A stretch of DNA of 64,000 bases from PALSA-693 sp963834725 (lineage in GTDB: Bacteria > Actinomycetota > Acidimicrobiia > Acidimicrobiales > Palsa-688), in contig CAWICN010000001.1 in NCBI GenBank assembly GCA_963834725.1, positions 1-64,000 on the forward strand, in the 5' to 3' direction. The position numbers were made by a program, and so were the translations under genes. Every line of letters starts with the position of its first letter. Within the stretch, counting starts at the first letter, position 1. This document shows, one piece after another, positions 40,570 to 48,397 of this stretch. The notes under the pieces were generated by a model. It worked only from the letters and a program-made list of their open reading frames with translations, did not search any database and was not told the origin of the DNA.

Positions 40570-40611
40570 GCGGCTTGCGGCGAAGGCTCATCGAAGAGCG
40601 CGGAGAATCCG

Positions 40612-40617
40612 TACGCT
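40612..40617 (+). promoter_or_regulatory. -10 box (TACGCT) of the VOC gene
   Basis: TACGCT, 5 bases, ATG 40623; weaker match to the leaderless pattern. Confidence 0.3.
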
Positions 40618-40622
40618 TTGCT

Positions 40623-41132
40623 ATGCCCATCACCCGGATGAACCATGCGGTGCTGTACGTGCGCGACGTTGCACGCACGGTCGCCTTCTATCGTGACCTC
40701 CTCGATTTCAGGGTCAAGTACGAGATTCCCGACCAGGCCGTCTTCCTGCAGGCCCCCGCCAGTCAAAACGACCATGACCTCGGTGTCTTCCAGATCGGCT
40801 CCCAGGCGGGCCCGTCAGCCGCCGGGCGTTCGACCGTCGGGCTGTATCACCTGGCATGGGAGGTGGACACGCTCGACGAGCTCGATCGGATCGCCGGGAA
40901 GCTGCGCGACGCCGGGGCGCTGGTGGGAGCGTCGGACCATGGAACCACCAAGGCCCTTTACGCTCACGATCCCGACGGGCTGGAGTTCGAGGTCTGTTGG
41001 CTGGTGCCGGCCGACCGGCTGCCCGCGGAAGTCACGATGATGACTCGGCCCCTCGACCTTGCCGCGGAGAAGGGACGGTACGGAGGGTCGACGCGGGGCG
41101 GGGTAGGTGTGTCGTTCCCGGCCCTGGTCTGA
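40623..41132 (+). CDS. VOC-superfamily dioxygenase-like protein
   Basis: A 169-residue vicinal-oxygen-chelate protein with two beta-alpha-beta-beta-beta modules. The first strand is MNHAVLYVRDVARTVAFYRDLLDF with the first metal His, 'LYHLAWEVDTLDELDRIAGKL' has the second His, and DPDGLEFEVCWLV the metal Glu. It resembles catechol-type extradiol dioxygenases or glyoxalase-like proteins of about this length. The substrate is unknown. It starts 54 bases after nrdJ, so it could be co-transcribed or driven by its own TACGCT box. Confidence 0.85.
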   Translation: MPITRMNHAVLYVRDVARTVAFYRDLLDFRVKYEIPDQAVFLQAPASQNDHDLGVFQIGSQAGPSAAGRSTVGLYHLAWEVDTLDELDRIAGKLRDAGALVGASDHGTTKALYAHDPDGLEFEVCWLVPADRLPAEVTMMTRPLDLAAEKGRYGGSTRGGVGVSFPALV

Positions 41133-41234
41133 GCCGCGTTTTAGCGCGTAGACCTATGAAGTGGCATCAGAGATCACCAGATCCGACGAGGAGTGGGCGG
41201 ACTCACTCGAAGTCCCGGGGTCTGAGCGAGGGGC

Positions 41235-41576
41235 TCAGTCTTCCTCGGCCAGCCGCCGGGCCGCCGCGTTTCGGGCTGCCCACAGGGCGCGGCGGCGCTT
41301 CCAGAAGGGCGTCTTCCAGACTTTGAAGCCGGGTCGGCGGCCGGGTTTCGGGTTACGCCTGGGCTTTGGCGACGACTTGCGCCCCAGATCGTGCGGGACC
41401 TGCGGGCAGTACAGATCCGCATCCTCCAGCGCGTCGTCGTCTCCGGTCAGCCCGTGCAATGTCGCCCGGGCGGTGTGGCGCACCTGCCGAGTCGTGCGGC
41501 GCCGGTGGTCGGGTTCGGGTTCGGCCGCGGGATCCGTCGCTTTGAACTCTGGTCCACCTGCCTGCGGTTCGCTCAC
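41235..41576 (-). CDS. Small basic hypothetical protein
   Basis: 113 residues. GTG 41576 is chosen because GGGAGG (41582-41587) lies 5 bases upstream. The N-terminus is acidic/Pro-rich, while the second half is strongly basic (RKSSPKPRRNPKPGRRPGFKVWK, ending RRRALWAARNAAARRLAEED). No domain is recognised; the charge suggests nucleic-acid binding. It lies 99 bases downstream of orn on the same strand and converges with the VOC gene. Confidence 0.5.
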   Translation of the reverse strand: MSEPQAGGPEFKATDPAAEPEPDHRRRTTRQVRHTARATLHGLTGDDDALEDADLYCPQVPHDLGRKSSPKPRRNPKPGRRPGFKVWKTPFWKRRRALWAARNAAARRLAEED

Positions 41577-41675
41577 GAGAACCTCCCTGCCCGGGCCGGC
41601 CATTGGTCGAGCGCCGGCCCGTCGGAATTCATGGTGCCATGCCGGTCCGGTGGGCGCTAGGGCCGTCGGACACTT

Positions 41676-42248
41676 TCAGGAGGTGTTCAGCCCGTCTTCA
41701 GATACCTCGGCCTGGCGCGATTGGAAGATCGTGTCCCGGTAGTAGCGAAGCTCGCGGACGCTCTCGAGGATGTCGTCGAGGGCCCGGTGGGTCCCGATCT
41801 TCTGCGGTGCGTTGTTGAAGTCCTCGGGATACCAGCGCTGCGCCAGCTCTTTCACCGTTGAGACGTCAATCGATCGGTAATGCAGGTATTGTTCGACCTC
41901 GGGTAGCCACGCCGCCAGGAAGCGGCGATCGGTGCCGATGGAGTTGCCGCACAGCGGCACGGTGCCGGGCTCGGGAATGTGCTGGCGCAGGAAGGCCAGG
42001 GTGGCCTCACCGGCCTGCTGGAGGCTGACCGTGGATTGGTGTACGGCTTCGAGCAGGCCGCTTCGGGCGTGCATCGACCGCACGACCTCGTCCATCCCGC
42101 TGAGTTCTGCTTCCGACGCGGCAATTACCATGTCGGGGCCCTCGGCGACGATCTCCAGGTCGTCGTCGGTGATGAGCGTGGCGATCTCGACGATGATGTG
42201 ACGGACCGGATCCAGCCCGGTCATCTCGAGATCCATCCAGGCGAGCAT
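41676..42248 (-). CDS. orn: Oligoribonuclease
   Basis: A 190-residue DEDDh exonuclease that degrades 2-5-nt RNA, including linear c-di-GMP breakdown products. Motifs are WMDLEMTGLDP (Asp and Glu of ExoI), GNSIGTDRRFLAAWLPE (ExoII), then YRSIDVSTVKELAQRW and THRALDDI (His and Asp of ExoIII). The ATG 42248 follows a TAAGTT box by 7 bases. It diverges from dut across 42 bases. Length and motifs are normal. Confidence 0.96.
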   Translation of the reverse strand: MLAWMDLEMTGLDPVRHIIVEIATLITDDDLEIVAEGPDMVIAASEAELSGMDEVVRSMHARSGLLEAVHQSTVSLQQAGEATLAFLRQHIPEPGTVPLCGNSIGTDRRFLAAWLPEVEQYLHYRSIDVSTVKELAQRWYPEDFNNAPQKIGTHRALDDILESVRELRYYRDTIFQSRQAEVSEDGLNTS

Positions 42249-42255
42249 CGCGGCG

Positions 42256-42261
42256 AACTTA
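42256..42261 (-). promoter_or_regulatory. -10 box (TAAGTT) of orn
   Basis: TAAGTT on the minus strand, 7 bases before ATG 42248. Confidence 0.5.
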
Positions 42262-42278
42262 GTGCGGATCGGCGTCGG

Positions 42279-42284
42279 TACCTT
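42279..42284 (+). promoter_or_regulatory. -10 box (TACCTT) of dut
   Basis: TACCTT, 6 bases, GTG 42291. GGAGGA (42285-42290) is adjacent to the start and would be too close to act as a normal ribosome site. Confidence 0.5.
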
Positions 42285-42290
42285 GGAGGA

Positions 42291-42728
42291 GTGCTCGACA
42301 TCCCGACGGTGCTCGTCGACGACGACCTGGGCCCACCTCGCTACGCCCGCGCCGGTGACGCCGGCGCCGACCTGGTGGCTCGCACCGGGGCAGTGGTTCC
42401 GGCGGGCGGCGGCCGGGCTCTCGTCCCCACGGGGGTTCGGATGGCCATTCCGGAGGGCTACGCCGGATTCGTCCATCCCCGGAGCGGGCTGGCCTGGCGC
42501 CACGGGATCACCGTGGCGAACAGCCCTGGTCTGATCGACGCTGGCTACCGGGACGAGATCGCGGTGATCGTCATCAACACCGATCCGTCGATTGATTTCG
42601 AGATTCGTCGCGGCGACCGGATTGCACAGCTGGTGGTGCAACGCGTGGAGCGGGTGTCGTTTCGGGCGGTGGCGGACCTGCCCGCGTCGGACCGCAGTTT
42701 CGGTGGCTTCGGACACACCGGACGGTAG
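42291..42728 (+). CDS. dut: dUTP diphosphatase
   Basis: A 145-residue trimeric dUTPase that hydrolyses dUTP to dUMP and keeps uracil out of DNA. The five motifs are visible: ARAGDAGADLVA, HPRSGLAWRHG, NSPGLIDAGYRDEI, RRGDRIAQLVV and the mobile C-terminal RSFGGFGHTGR. It is followed after 5 bases by an Fpg-type glycosylase, a sensible repair pairing. The GTG start is set by the leaderless promoter shared in a short divergent region with orn. Confidence 0.96.
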   Translation: MLDIPTVLVDDDLGPPRYARAGDAGADLVARTGAVVPAGGGRALVPTGVRMAIPEGYAGFVHPRSGLAWRHGITVANSPGLIDAGYRDEIAVIVINTDPSIDFEIRRGDRIAQLVVQRVERVSFRAVADLPASDRSFGGFGHTGR

Positions 42729-42733
42729 GCAAG

Positions 42734-43594
42734 GTGCCGGAGCTACCGGAAGTCGAGGCCCTGACCCGCTTTCTCGGCCAGAAATGCACCGGGCAGGTGA
42801 TCGATCGCGTCGAAGTGGCAGCTCTTTCCGCTTTGAAGACATATACCCCGCCGATCGATGCCCTCCGCGGCCAGGAGGTGGTCGGCGCAACCCGGCGGGG
42901 CAAGTACGTCGGTCTGCACACCGGCTCGCTATGGCTCGTCATGCATCTGGCTCGCGGCGGCTGGGTCCAGTGGCGCGATGTCGCGCCCGCGGCCCGGGCC
43001 CGCCCCGGCAAGGGTCCGCTCGCGCTTCGGGTGGGGTTGTCCGGCGGCGGTGGCTTTGACGTCACCGAGCAGGGGACTGAGAAGCGCCTGGCCCTGTGGG
43101 TCGTGTTGGAACTGGCGGACATCGAGGGTGTGGCCCGGCTCGGGCCCGATCCGCTCGAGCCCGCATTCGAGGTCGCCGACCTTCGAACCCTCCTGAAGGG
43201 TCACTCCGGCAACATCAAGACAGTGCTCACCGATCAATCGGTGCTCGCTGGCGTCGGAAACGCCTACTCCGATGAGGCGTTGCATCGGGCCAAGCTGTCG
43301 CCGTTCAAGGCGGCGGCCAAGCTCGACGGGGCCGAGGTGACCGCCCTGCACGCGGCTCTGGTCGGAGTGCTGGGGGAGGCAGTCGAACGGTCACTGGGCT
43401 TGCCAGCCAATGGCTTGAAGGCAGAGAAACGCAGCGGTCTCTCTGTACACGGCCGGACAGGTGAACCCTGCCCGGCGTGCGGGGACACTATCCGCCAGGT
43501 CTCATTTGCGACGAAATCCCTGCAGTACTGCCCGACCTGCCAGACCGGAGGCAAGCCGCTCGCCGATCGGCGACTCTCGCGGCTCCTCAAGTGA
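42734..43594 (+). CDS. Formamidopyrimidine-DNA glycosylase (Fpg/MutM/Nei family)
   Basis: The 286-residue base-excision enzyme keeps the N-terminal catalytic PELPEVEAL (Pro2, Glu3), the H2TH region (LKGHSGNIKTVLTDQSVLAG... NAYSDEALHRAKLSP) and a C-terminal zinc finger with two CXXC pairs (EPCPAC and QYCPTC). It removes oxidised purines or pyrimidines and cleaves the abasic site. The long version of the linker before H2TH and the SVHGRTGEPCPACG finger resemble the actinobacterial MutM paralogues, so oxoguanine specificity is not assured. The GTG start lies 5 bases after dut. The stop overlaps the next gene (GTGA). Confidence 0.93.
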   Translation: MPELPEVEALTRFLGQKCTGQVIDRVEVAALSALKTYTPPIDALRGQEVVGATRRGKYVGLHTGSLWLVMHLARGGWVQWRDVAPAARARPGKGPLALRVGLSGGGGFDVTEQGTEKRLALWVVLELADIEGVARLGPDPLEPAFEVADLRTLLKGHSGNIKTVLTDQSVLAGVGNAYSDEALHRAKLSPFKAAAKLDGAEVTALHAALVGVLGEAVERSLGLPANGLKAEKRSGLSVHGRTGEPCPACGDTIRQVSFATKSLQYCPTCQTGGKPLADRRLSRLLK

Positions 43595-44118
43595 GCACCC
43601 AGGAGACCACTCACCGGGGGATCCGCTGGCAACAGGACGACGACGGTCATCTCCGCTTTTACGATGCCGACGGGGAGCGATGGGTCAACTGGGCGCCGGG
43701 GGTGGATGCCCCGCCGTTACCGCCGGGCTGGGGAGAGTCGGTCCGTTCGGGCGGGGTGGAACGGCCGTCCTGGCGGAGCCGTTGGCGATTGATCCCCGTC
43801 GTATTCGTTGTCGTGGCCCTTGTGATTGCCGTCGTTCAGGGTCTCCGCCCTTCGGCCAGCCAGGCTCACAAAGAGTCGAAGGCGGCGGCGGCGCTCCTGG
43901 ACAAGTGCCTTCCCCAAAAAGGAGTAGCCGGCGGGCGGCCCCAGTACTCCTCCACCCCGGTCCCATGCGATTCGGCGACTGCAGCGGTGAGGGTGATCTT
44001 GGTGATCCCGAGCACCCCGGGCAGCCCGACCTGTCCGGCCAACACGGTCGGGGTGGTGCTGCCCTACCCCGGGGTGCGGCACCCACACATCCTCTGTATC
44101 GAGACTATTCACAGGTGA
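43591..44118 (+). CDS. Membrane protein with DUF2510-like N-terminus
   Basis: 175 residues. The N-terminus (GIRWQQDDDGHLRFYDADGE, then RWVNWAPG) resembles the short Trp-rich DUF2510 module seen in actinobacterial membrane proteins. A single transmembrane helix (LIPVVFVVVALVIAVVQGL) follows. The remaining 85 residues, with three cysteines, would be extracytoplasmic. No function is known. GTG 43591 overlaps the glycosylase stop (GTGA). Confidence 0.7.
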   Translation: MSTQETTHRGIRWQQDDDGHLRFYDADGERWVNWAPGVDAPPLPPGWGESVRSGGVERPSWRSRWRLIPVVFVVVALVIAVVQGLRPSASQAHKESKAAAALLDKCLPQKGVAGGRPQYSSTPVPCDSATAAVRVILVIPSTPGSPTCPANTVGVVLPYPGVRHPHILCIETIHR

Positions 44119-44168
44119 GGGTGAACGCCGGGGGCGTCCAGGTCGACTCTGCTAACCTGGGCCGCGCT

Positions 44169-44241
44169 GCGGACGTGGCTCAGTTGGTAGAGCATCACCT
44201 TGCCAAGGTGAGGGTCGCGGGTTCGAATCCCGTCGTCCGCT
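44169..44241 (+). tRNA. tRNA-Gly (GCC anticodon)
   Basis: All arms fold. The acceptor GCGGACG (44169-44175) pairs with CGTCCGC (44234-44240), discriminator T 44241. The anticodon stem TCACC/GGTGA encloses loop TTGCCAA, with GCC at 44202-44204, and the T-arm is GCGGGTTCGAATCCCGT. No CCA is encoded. An integrase gene fragment follows 140 bases later, so its 3' end is a likely attachment site. Confidence 0.97.
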
Positions 44242-44250
44242 CAAAAAAGT

Positions 44251-44287
44251 GCAGGTCAGAGGCCCTCTTCGGAGGGCGTCTTCCTGC
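44251..44287 (+). terminator. Hairpin downstream of tRNA-Gly
   Basis: GCCCTC-TTCG-GAGGGC (44262-44277) with an outer GCAGG/CCTGC pair (44251-44255 and 44283-44287). An A-rich run precedes it; there is no clean T tract after. Confidence 0.55.
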
Positions 44288-44380
44288 GTCCCGGCTCGCC
44301 TGCTACTGAGTCGCTACTGATTTGCTCCTCCGGGACGTACAATCGGGCGTCAAGAACACGGAGAGTGCGGAGGTGTGTCG

Positions 44381-44647
44381 ATGCCCGGGCACTGGCGCCA
44401 GCGGGGCAACAGCATCGAGCTGCGCGCCTTCGTCGGTCGGGACCCGCTCAACCCGCGTCGGTTTGTGTACGCGACCAGGACCATCCCCGGTGTCGGCAAG
44501 CGTGAGGCCGACAAGGCGCTGGCCGCATTCGTCGCCGATTTAGCGGCGGGCAAGCTCGGCCGCACGGGGGCGACGGTCGGAGATCTCCTCGAGTTGAGGA
44601 TCGATCGAGAGTTCTTGCGTCCGGCTGGTGGCTATTTGGCCAGGTGA
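44381..44647 (+). pseudogene. Truncated tyrosine integrase (N-terminal part)
   Basis: The 88 residues show the arm-binding domain of phage/ICE integrases (GHWRQRGNSIELRAFVGRDP, then RFVYATRTIPGVGKREADKAL). They end just as the core-binding domain begins (GRTGATVGDLLEL), after which unrelated residues lead to a stop. The catalytic domain is absent. ATG 44381 has GGAGG 7 bases upstream. Position next to tRNA-Gly marks the end of a once-integrated element. The 3' end abuts the convergent acyl-CoA ligase gene, so the truncation point is near 44600. Confidence 0.8.
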
Positions 44648-46233
44648 CGAGGGAAGATTGTCCGCAGGCGTTTTTTGTCAGCTTTGCCTGCGTCGGTCAT
44701 CGGGAGTTCGGCGTCGGAGAGCCACCAGGCTGTCGGTACCTCGAAGCTGGCCATGCGGCTTTTGGCGTAGACGGTGAGTGCCTCGACGTCGACCTGGGCA
44801 TCTGGGCGTAGGCGTACGGCCGCCGCCACCTCCTCGCCCAGATCGGGGTGTGGTATGCCGATCACGGCGACATCGGCGACGTCAGGATGGCCGAGCAGGA
44901 CGGCTTCCACGTGTGGCGCCGCGATGTTCTCGCCTCCGCGGATGACGACGTCCTTGGAGCGCCCAGTGATGTAGAGGCGGCCGTCGACGAGTTTGCCGAG
45001 GTCCCCGGTGTGTACGAAGCCTTCGGCGTCGATGACGCTCGAGTCGGGTTCCTCCTTCCAGTATCCGAGCATTTGCCCTGGTGTCCGGACCAGGACCTCG
45101 CCGACGCCGTCGACATCCGGGTTGAGGATCTTCATGTCGACGGCCGGCAGGGGCTGCCCGGTCGTACCTGGGAACTCGGCGATGACCCGTCCCGACGCTC
45201 GGGCTACGGTGCCGCTGGTCTCGGTCATACCGTAGACGTTCGTCACCCGGTGGCGGGTGTTGGGGAATGCTTGTTGGATACGTTCGAGCAGTTCGGGCGA
45301 CACTGGGGCACCCCCGAGGGGTACGGAGCGTATCGAGGTGACGTCACGTTCAGGCAGCGTGGGGTGCTCGAGCACCCGGAGGGTCATGGTCGGTATGGCC
45401 CCCCAGACCTCCACTTTGTGTTTCTCGATTAGCTGCAGGACTTGGCCTGCTTCGAATCTGCCTTCGAGAAAGACGAGCGTCCCGCCGCTGAGGAGCGCGA
45501 GACCGAGTGCGTGCAGCCCGCCGATGTGGAACAGCGGGCCGGTGAGCAGGCTGACGAAGCCAGGGTCGTCGTCAGGCAACTTGTCTGGCAATCGGCGTGA
45601 AACCGCCAGGGTCTGATGCAGGGTGGCGATCCAGGACCGGTGGGCGAGGGTGGCTCCTTTGGCCAGGCCGGTGGTGCCCGCGGTGAAAACGATGAGTGCC
45701 GGGTCGTTCTCGTCGCCAGCGGGGGCACGGCCCGCTCCGACGCCACGATGTCCGGCGGCGACCGCGATGTCGACGAGGCGGCGAAGTTCCTCGACATCGA
45801 TAGTCTTCGTGCCCGCCGGGAGGATGTCGAGGCGTTTGGCGTCCGCGACGACCAGGTTGGGCTCTACCAGATCGAGGGCATGGACGACCTCCTCGGCGCT
45901 CCACCAGCCGTTCCCGGGCGCGACGATGGCGCCAACGGCAACGCCAGCCCACAGCGAGATCACCCATTCCGGCGAGTTCGGGGCCAGAATCAGGATCCGC
46001 TGGCCGGGAGCGACGCCCAGCTCGAGCAGTCGAGAGGAGACGACGTCGATGGCGGCGAAACAGTCATCAAAGGTGAGGGTCCGGGTCCCCTGGATGAGAT
46101 GGGGCCGGGTTCCCCAGCGGGCGGCGTCATCGAGCAGTTCGGCCACTCGTCGGCGCCGCTGGCCGTACATCAGGAACGGGATCCCCCCCGACTCGGATCG
46201 AGTAACCGTGTCGCCCCACTCAAATGCCGTCAT
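44632..46233 (-). CDS. Acyl-CoA synthetase (adenylate-forming), FadD-like
   Basis: The roughly 533-residue ANL-superfamily ligase activates a carboxylic acid to its CoA thioester via an acyl-AMP. The P-loop-like VFTAGTTGLAKGATLAHRSW, 'NVYGMTETSGTV', 'GFVHTGDLGKLVDGRLYITG' and RSKDVVIRGGENIAAPHVEA are the A3-A8 motifs. The C-terminal catalytic Lys region is PMTDAGKADKKRLR. ATG 46233 has an AGGAG site 6 bases upstream. It points away from the second ligase at 46.3 kb. The substrate may be a medium-chain, alicyclic or aromatic acid, not decidable here. Confidence 0.9.
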   Translation of the reverse strand: MTAFEWGDTVTRSESGGIPFLMYGQRRRRVAELLDDAARWGTRPHLIQGTRTLTFDDCFAAIDVVSSRLLELGVAPGQRILILAPNSPEWVISLWAGVAVGAIVAPGNGWWSAEEVVHALDLVEPNLVVADAKRLDILPAGTKTIDVEELRRLVDIAVAAGHRGVGAGRAPAGDENDPALIVFTAGTTGLAKGATLAHRSWIATLHQTLAVSRRLPDKLPDDDPGFVSLLTGPLFHIGGLHALGLALLSGGTLVFLEGRFEAGQVLQLIEKHKVEVWGAIPTMTLRVLEHPTLPERDVTSIRSVPLGGAPVSPELLERIQQAFPNTRHRVTNVYGMTETSGTVARASGRVIAEFPGTTGQPLPAVDMKILNPDVDGVGEVLVRTPGQMLGYWKEEPDSSVIDAEGFVHTGDLGKLVDGRLYITGRSKDVVIRGGENIAAPHVEAVLLGHPDVADVAVIGIPHPDLGEEVAAAVRLRPDAQVDVEALTVYAKSRMASFEVPTAWWLSDAELPMTDAGKADKKRLRTIFPRHLAK

Positions 46234-46346
46234 CGACAACTCCTGGCGGGTCGCTCGACACTGTGCCGATGAGATCGAGACGTGTTCATTGGTCGGACAT
46301 TAGGCTACTATGCCGCGACGTTCAACACCGGGAGGAGGGCCACACG

Positions 46347-47887
46347 ATGATCGCGGGCGAGGTTGCCAGCCTGGACTGGCTGGCTCATCATGCCCGGGGC
46401 CGTCCGGGGAAGCTGGCGGTCGTCGATGTGGGTACCGGCCGTCGGTTCACCTATGCCGAGCTCAATGAACGGACGGATCGTCTCGCCTCGGTCCTGGCGG
46501 GCCGGTTCGAGGTCGGGGCGGGGGCACGGGTGGCCGTGCTCAGCCCGAACAGTTCCAACATCTTCGAAGCGCAGTTCGCGTGTTGGAAGCTCGGCGCAAT
46601 CTTCGTTCCGCTGAACTGGCGGCTGGCTACGCCAGAGTTGCAGTTCATCGTCGGGGACAGCACCCCGGTGGTCTTGCTGTACGACGTGGCCTTTTCGGAG
46701 AAGGCGGCCGGCCTGAGATCCATCCGCCATCGCCTGGGTTGGGTGGCCACCCCGAACCGACCGACGAATACGAAGCGGCGCTGGCCTCTGCCCCTGGCGG
46801 TGGCTACCCGGCGGCGGAGAACACGCTGTCCACAATCCTGACGGTCATGTACACCTCGGGCACGACCGGGCGCCCGAAGGGGGTGGTCATCACCCACGGG
46901 ATGACCCTTTGGAACGTGGTCAACCAGACCGAGTTGTTCCGCACCGGTTCGACCATGGTCAACCTGGTGGTGCTACCGATGTTCCATACCGGCGGCCTCA
47001 ACACCTTCGCCGTCCCCGCTTTCCACTACGGCGGGCAGAACGTGGTGCTGCCCTCGTTCGACGCGCAATCCGCCCTCGATCTGCTCGCCGATCCAGCGGT
47101 GGGGATCACCCATCTCCAGAGCGTGCCGGCCATCTATCAGTTCATGAGCCTGGCGCCGGGCTTCGCCTCTGCGACCTTTCCTACGCTGGTGGCGGCCGGG
47201 GTCGGCGGCTCGCCCGCCCCGCAGGCCCTCATCGCGGCATGGCTGGACAAGGGGGTACCACTCCAGCAGGCGTTCGGGATGACCGAGACCGGGTCGATGG
47301 TCATGGCTCTGCCACAGGAGGATGCCCGTCGGAAGATGGGATCGGCGGGCCTCCCATTCCTCCACAACCAGTGCCGGGTGGTCGACCAAACCGGCCACGA
47401 CGTCGAAACCGGGCAGGTGGGCGAACTGTGGATGCGCGGACCCAACATCACCCCGGGCTACTGGAACCTGCCCGATGAGACCGCCGCCGTGCTTACTGAT
47501 GGCTGGTTCCACAGCGGCGACGCAGTGCGCCAGGATGACGAGGGATACTTCTATGTCGTCGACCGCCGGAAGGACATGTATATCTCCGGCGGCGAGAACG
47601 TCTATCCCGCCGAGGTGGAAAACATCATCTACCAACTTGACGGCGTTGCCGAAGTAGCCGTCATTGGCGTGCCTGACGAGCGATGGCAGGAGGTGGGCAG
47701 AGCGTTCGTCGTGCGCCGAGGGGACGCCCAGGTGACCGATCGCGACATCATCGATCACTGCATCCACAATCTCGCCAAGTTCAAGACGCCCAAGTCGGTC
47801 GTGTTCGTGGAGGAATTGCCCCACAATGCCACCGGTAAGATACTCAAACGGGTGCTGCGCGAGCACGAGCCGACGGCCGCTCCATGA
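46347..47887 (+). CDS. Second acyl-CoA synthetase (one frameshift)
   Basis: The ANL-superfamily ligase is about 513 residues. The N-terminus (MIAGEVASLDWLAHHARGRP, then RRFTYAELNERTDRLASVLA) is in one frame to about 46735. The next frame carries the rest: VMYTSGTTGRPKGVVITH (A3), QQAFGMTETGSMVMA (A5), DGWFHSGDAVRQDDEGYFY (A7), RRKDMYISGGENVYPAEVE (A8) and LPHNATGKILKRVLR with the catalytic Lys. One missing base near 46730-46745 explains the break. GGGAGGAGGG (46330-46339) precedes the ATG. It probably starts the plus-strand catabolic operon. Confidence 0.85.
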
Positions 47888-47989
47888 ACTCCTTCCGTTC
47901 TGACAGTGTGTCAAATCGCAGATCAATGGTAGGACCTTTGACGGACTTGCTACTGTCTCGTCCGTGGCACTTGGCCGGAGAGGAACATG

Positions 47990-48397
47990 ATGAGGTCTGA
48001 CCACCTGTTGGCTCGGGTGGCCGTCACCCTTCGGGCTGAAATCGGACCGGTCGTGGTCGATCCGTTCGCCAAGACCCAGGCTTTCATGGCCGCGGTCATC
48101 CTCGAGAGACTCGGCCGTCAGCTCGGTTTGGCCGGGAGCCAGGCCAAGGCCGAGTCTGACGACATAGCGGCCCTCGCCGCCGACCTGGGCCGAAGTCTCG
48201 GGGCGTCCCCACCCCCTCGGATCGGCGAAGCCCTCCGAGCGGTTGCCTCCGGCGATCGCTGCGCGGTGGGCGCCCTGATCGAGGCCCTGTACGCCGAGCG
48301 GGCGGACCTGGGCCGGGAAAGCTTCGAGGCGTCACTGGGCCGGGTGCGTGTGGCCCTACGGAGCCGTCTGGACCGCCAGCTGGAGTACGCGTCGTGA
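47990..48397 (+). CDS. DUF6285-like small protein
   Basis: A 135-residue helical protein (DHLLARVAVTLRAEIGPVVV, then DPFAKTQAFMAAVILERLG). It resembles the DUF6285 family, small proteins usually encoded directly before aminoglycoside-phosphotransferase-like and acyl-CoA dehydrogenase genes in lipid or steroid catabolic loci. Function unknown. ATG 47990 (or 47987) lies close to AGAGGA. Its stop overlaps the next gene (GTGA), showing translational coupling with the phosphotransferase-like gene. Confidence 0.65.
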   Translation: MRSDHLLARVAVTLRAEIGPVVVDPFAKTQAFMAAVILERLGRQLGLAGSQAKAESDDIAALAADLGRSLGASPPPRIGEALRAVASGDRCAVGALIEALYAERADLGRESFEASLGRVRVALRSRLDRQLEYAS

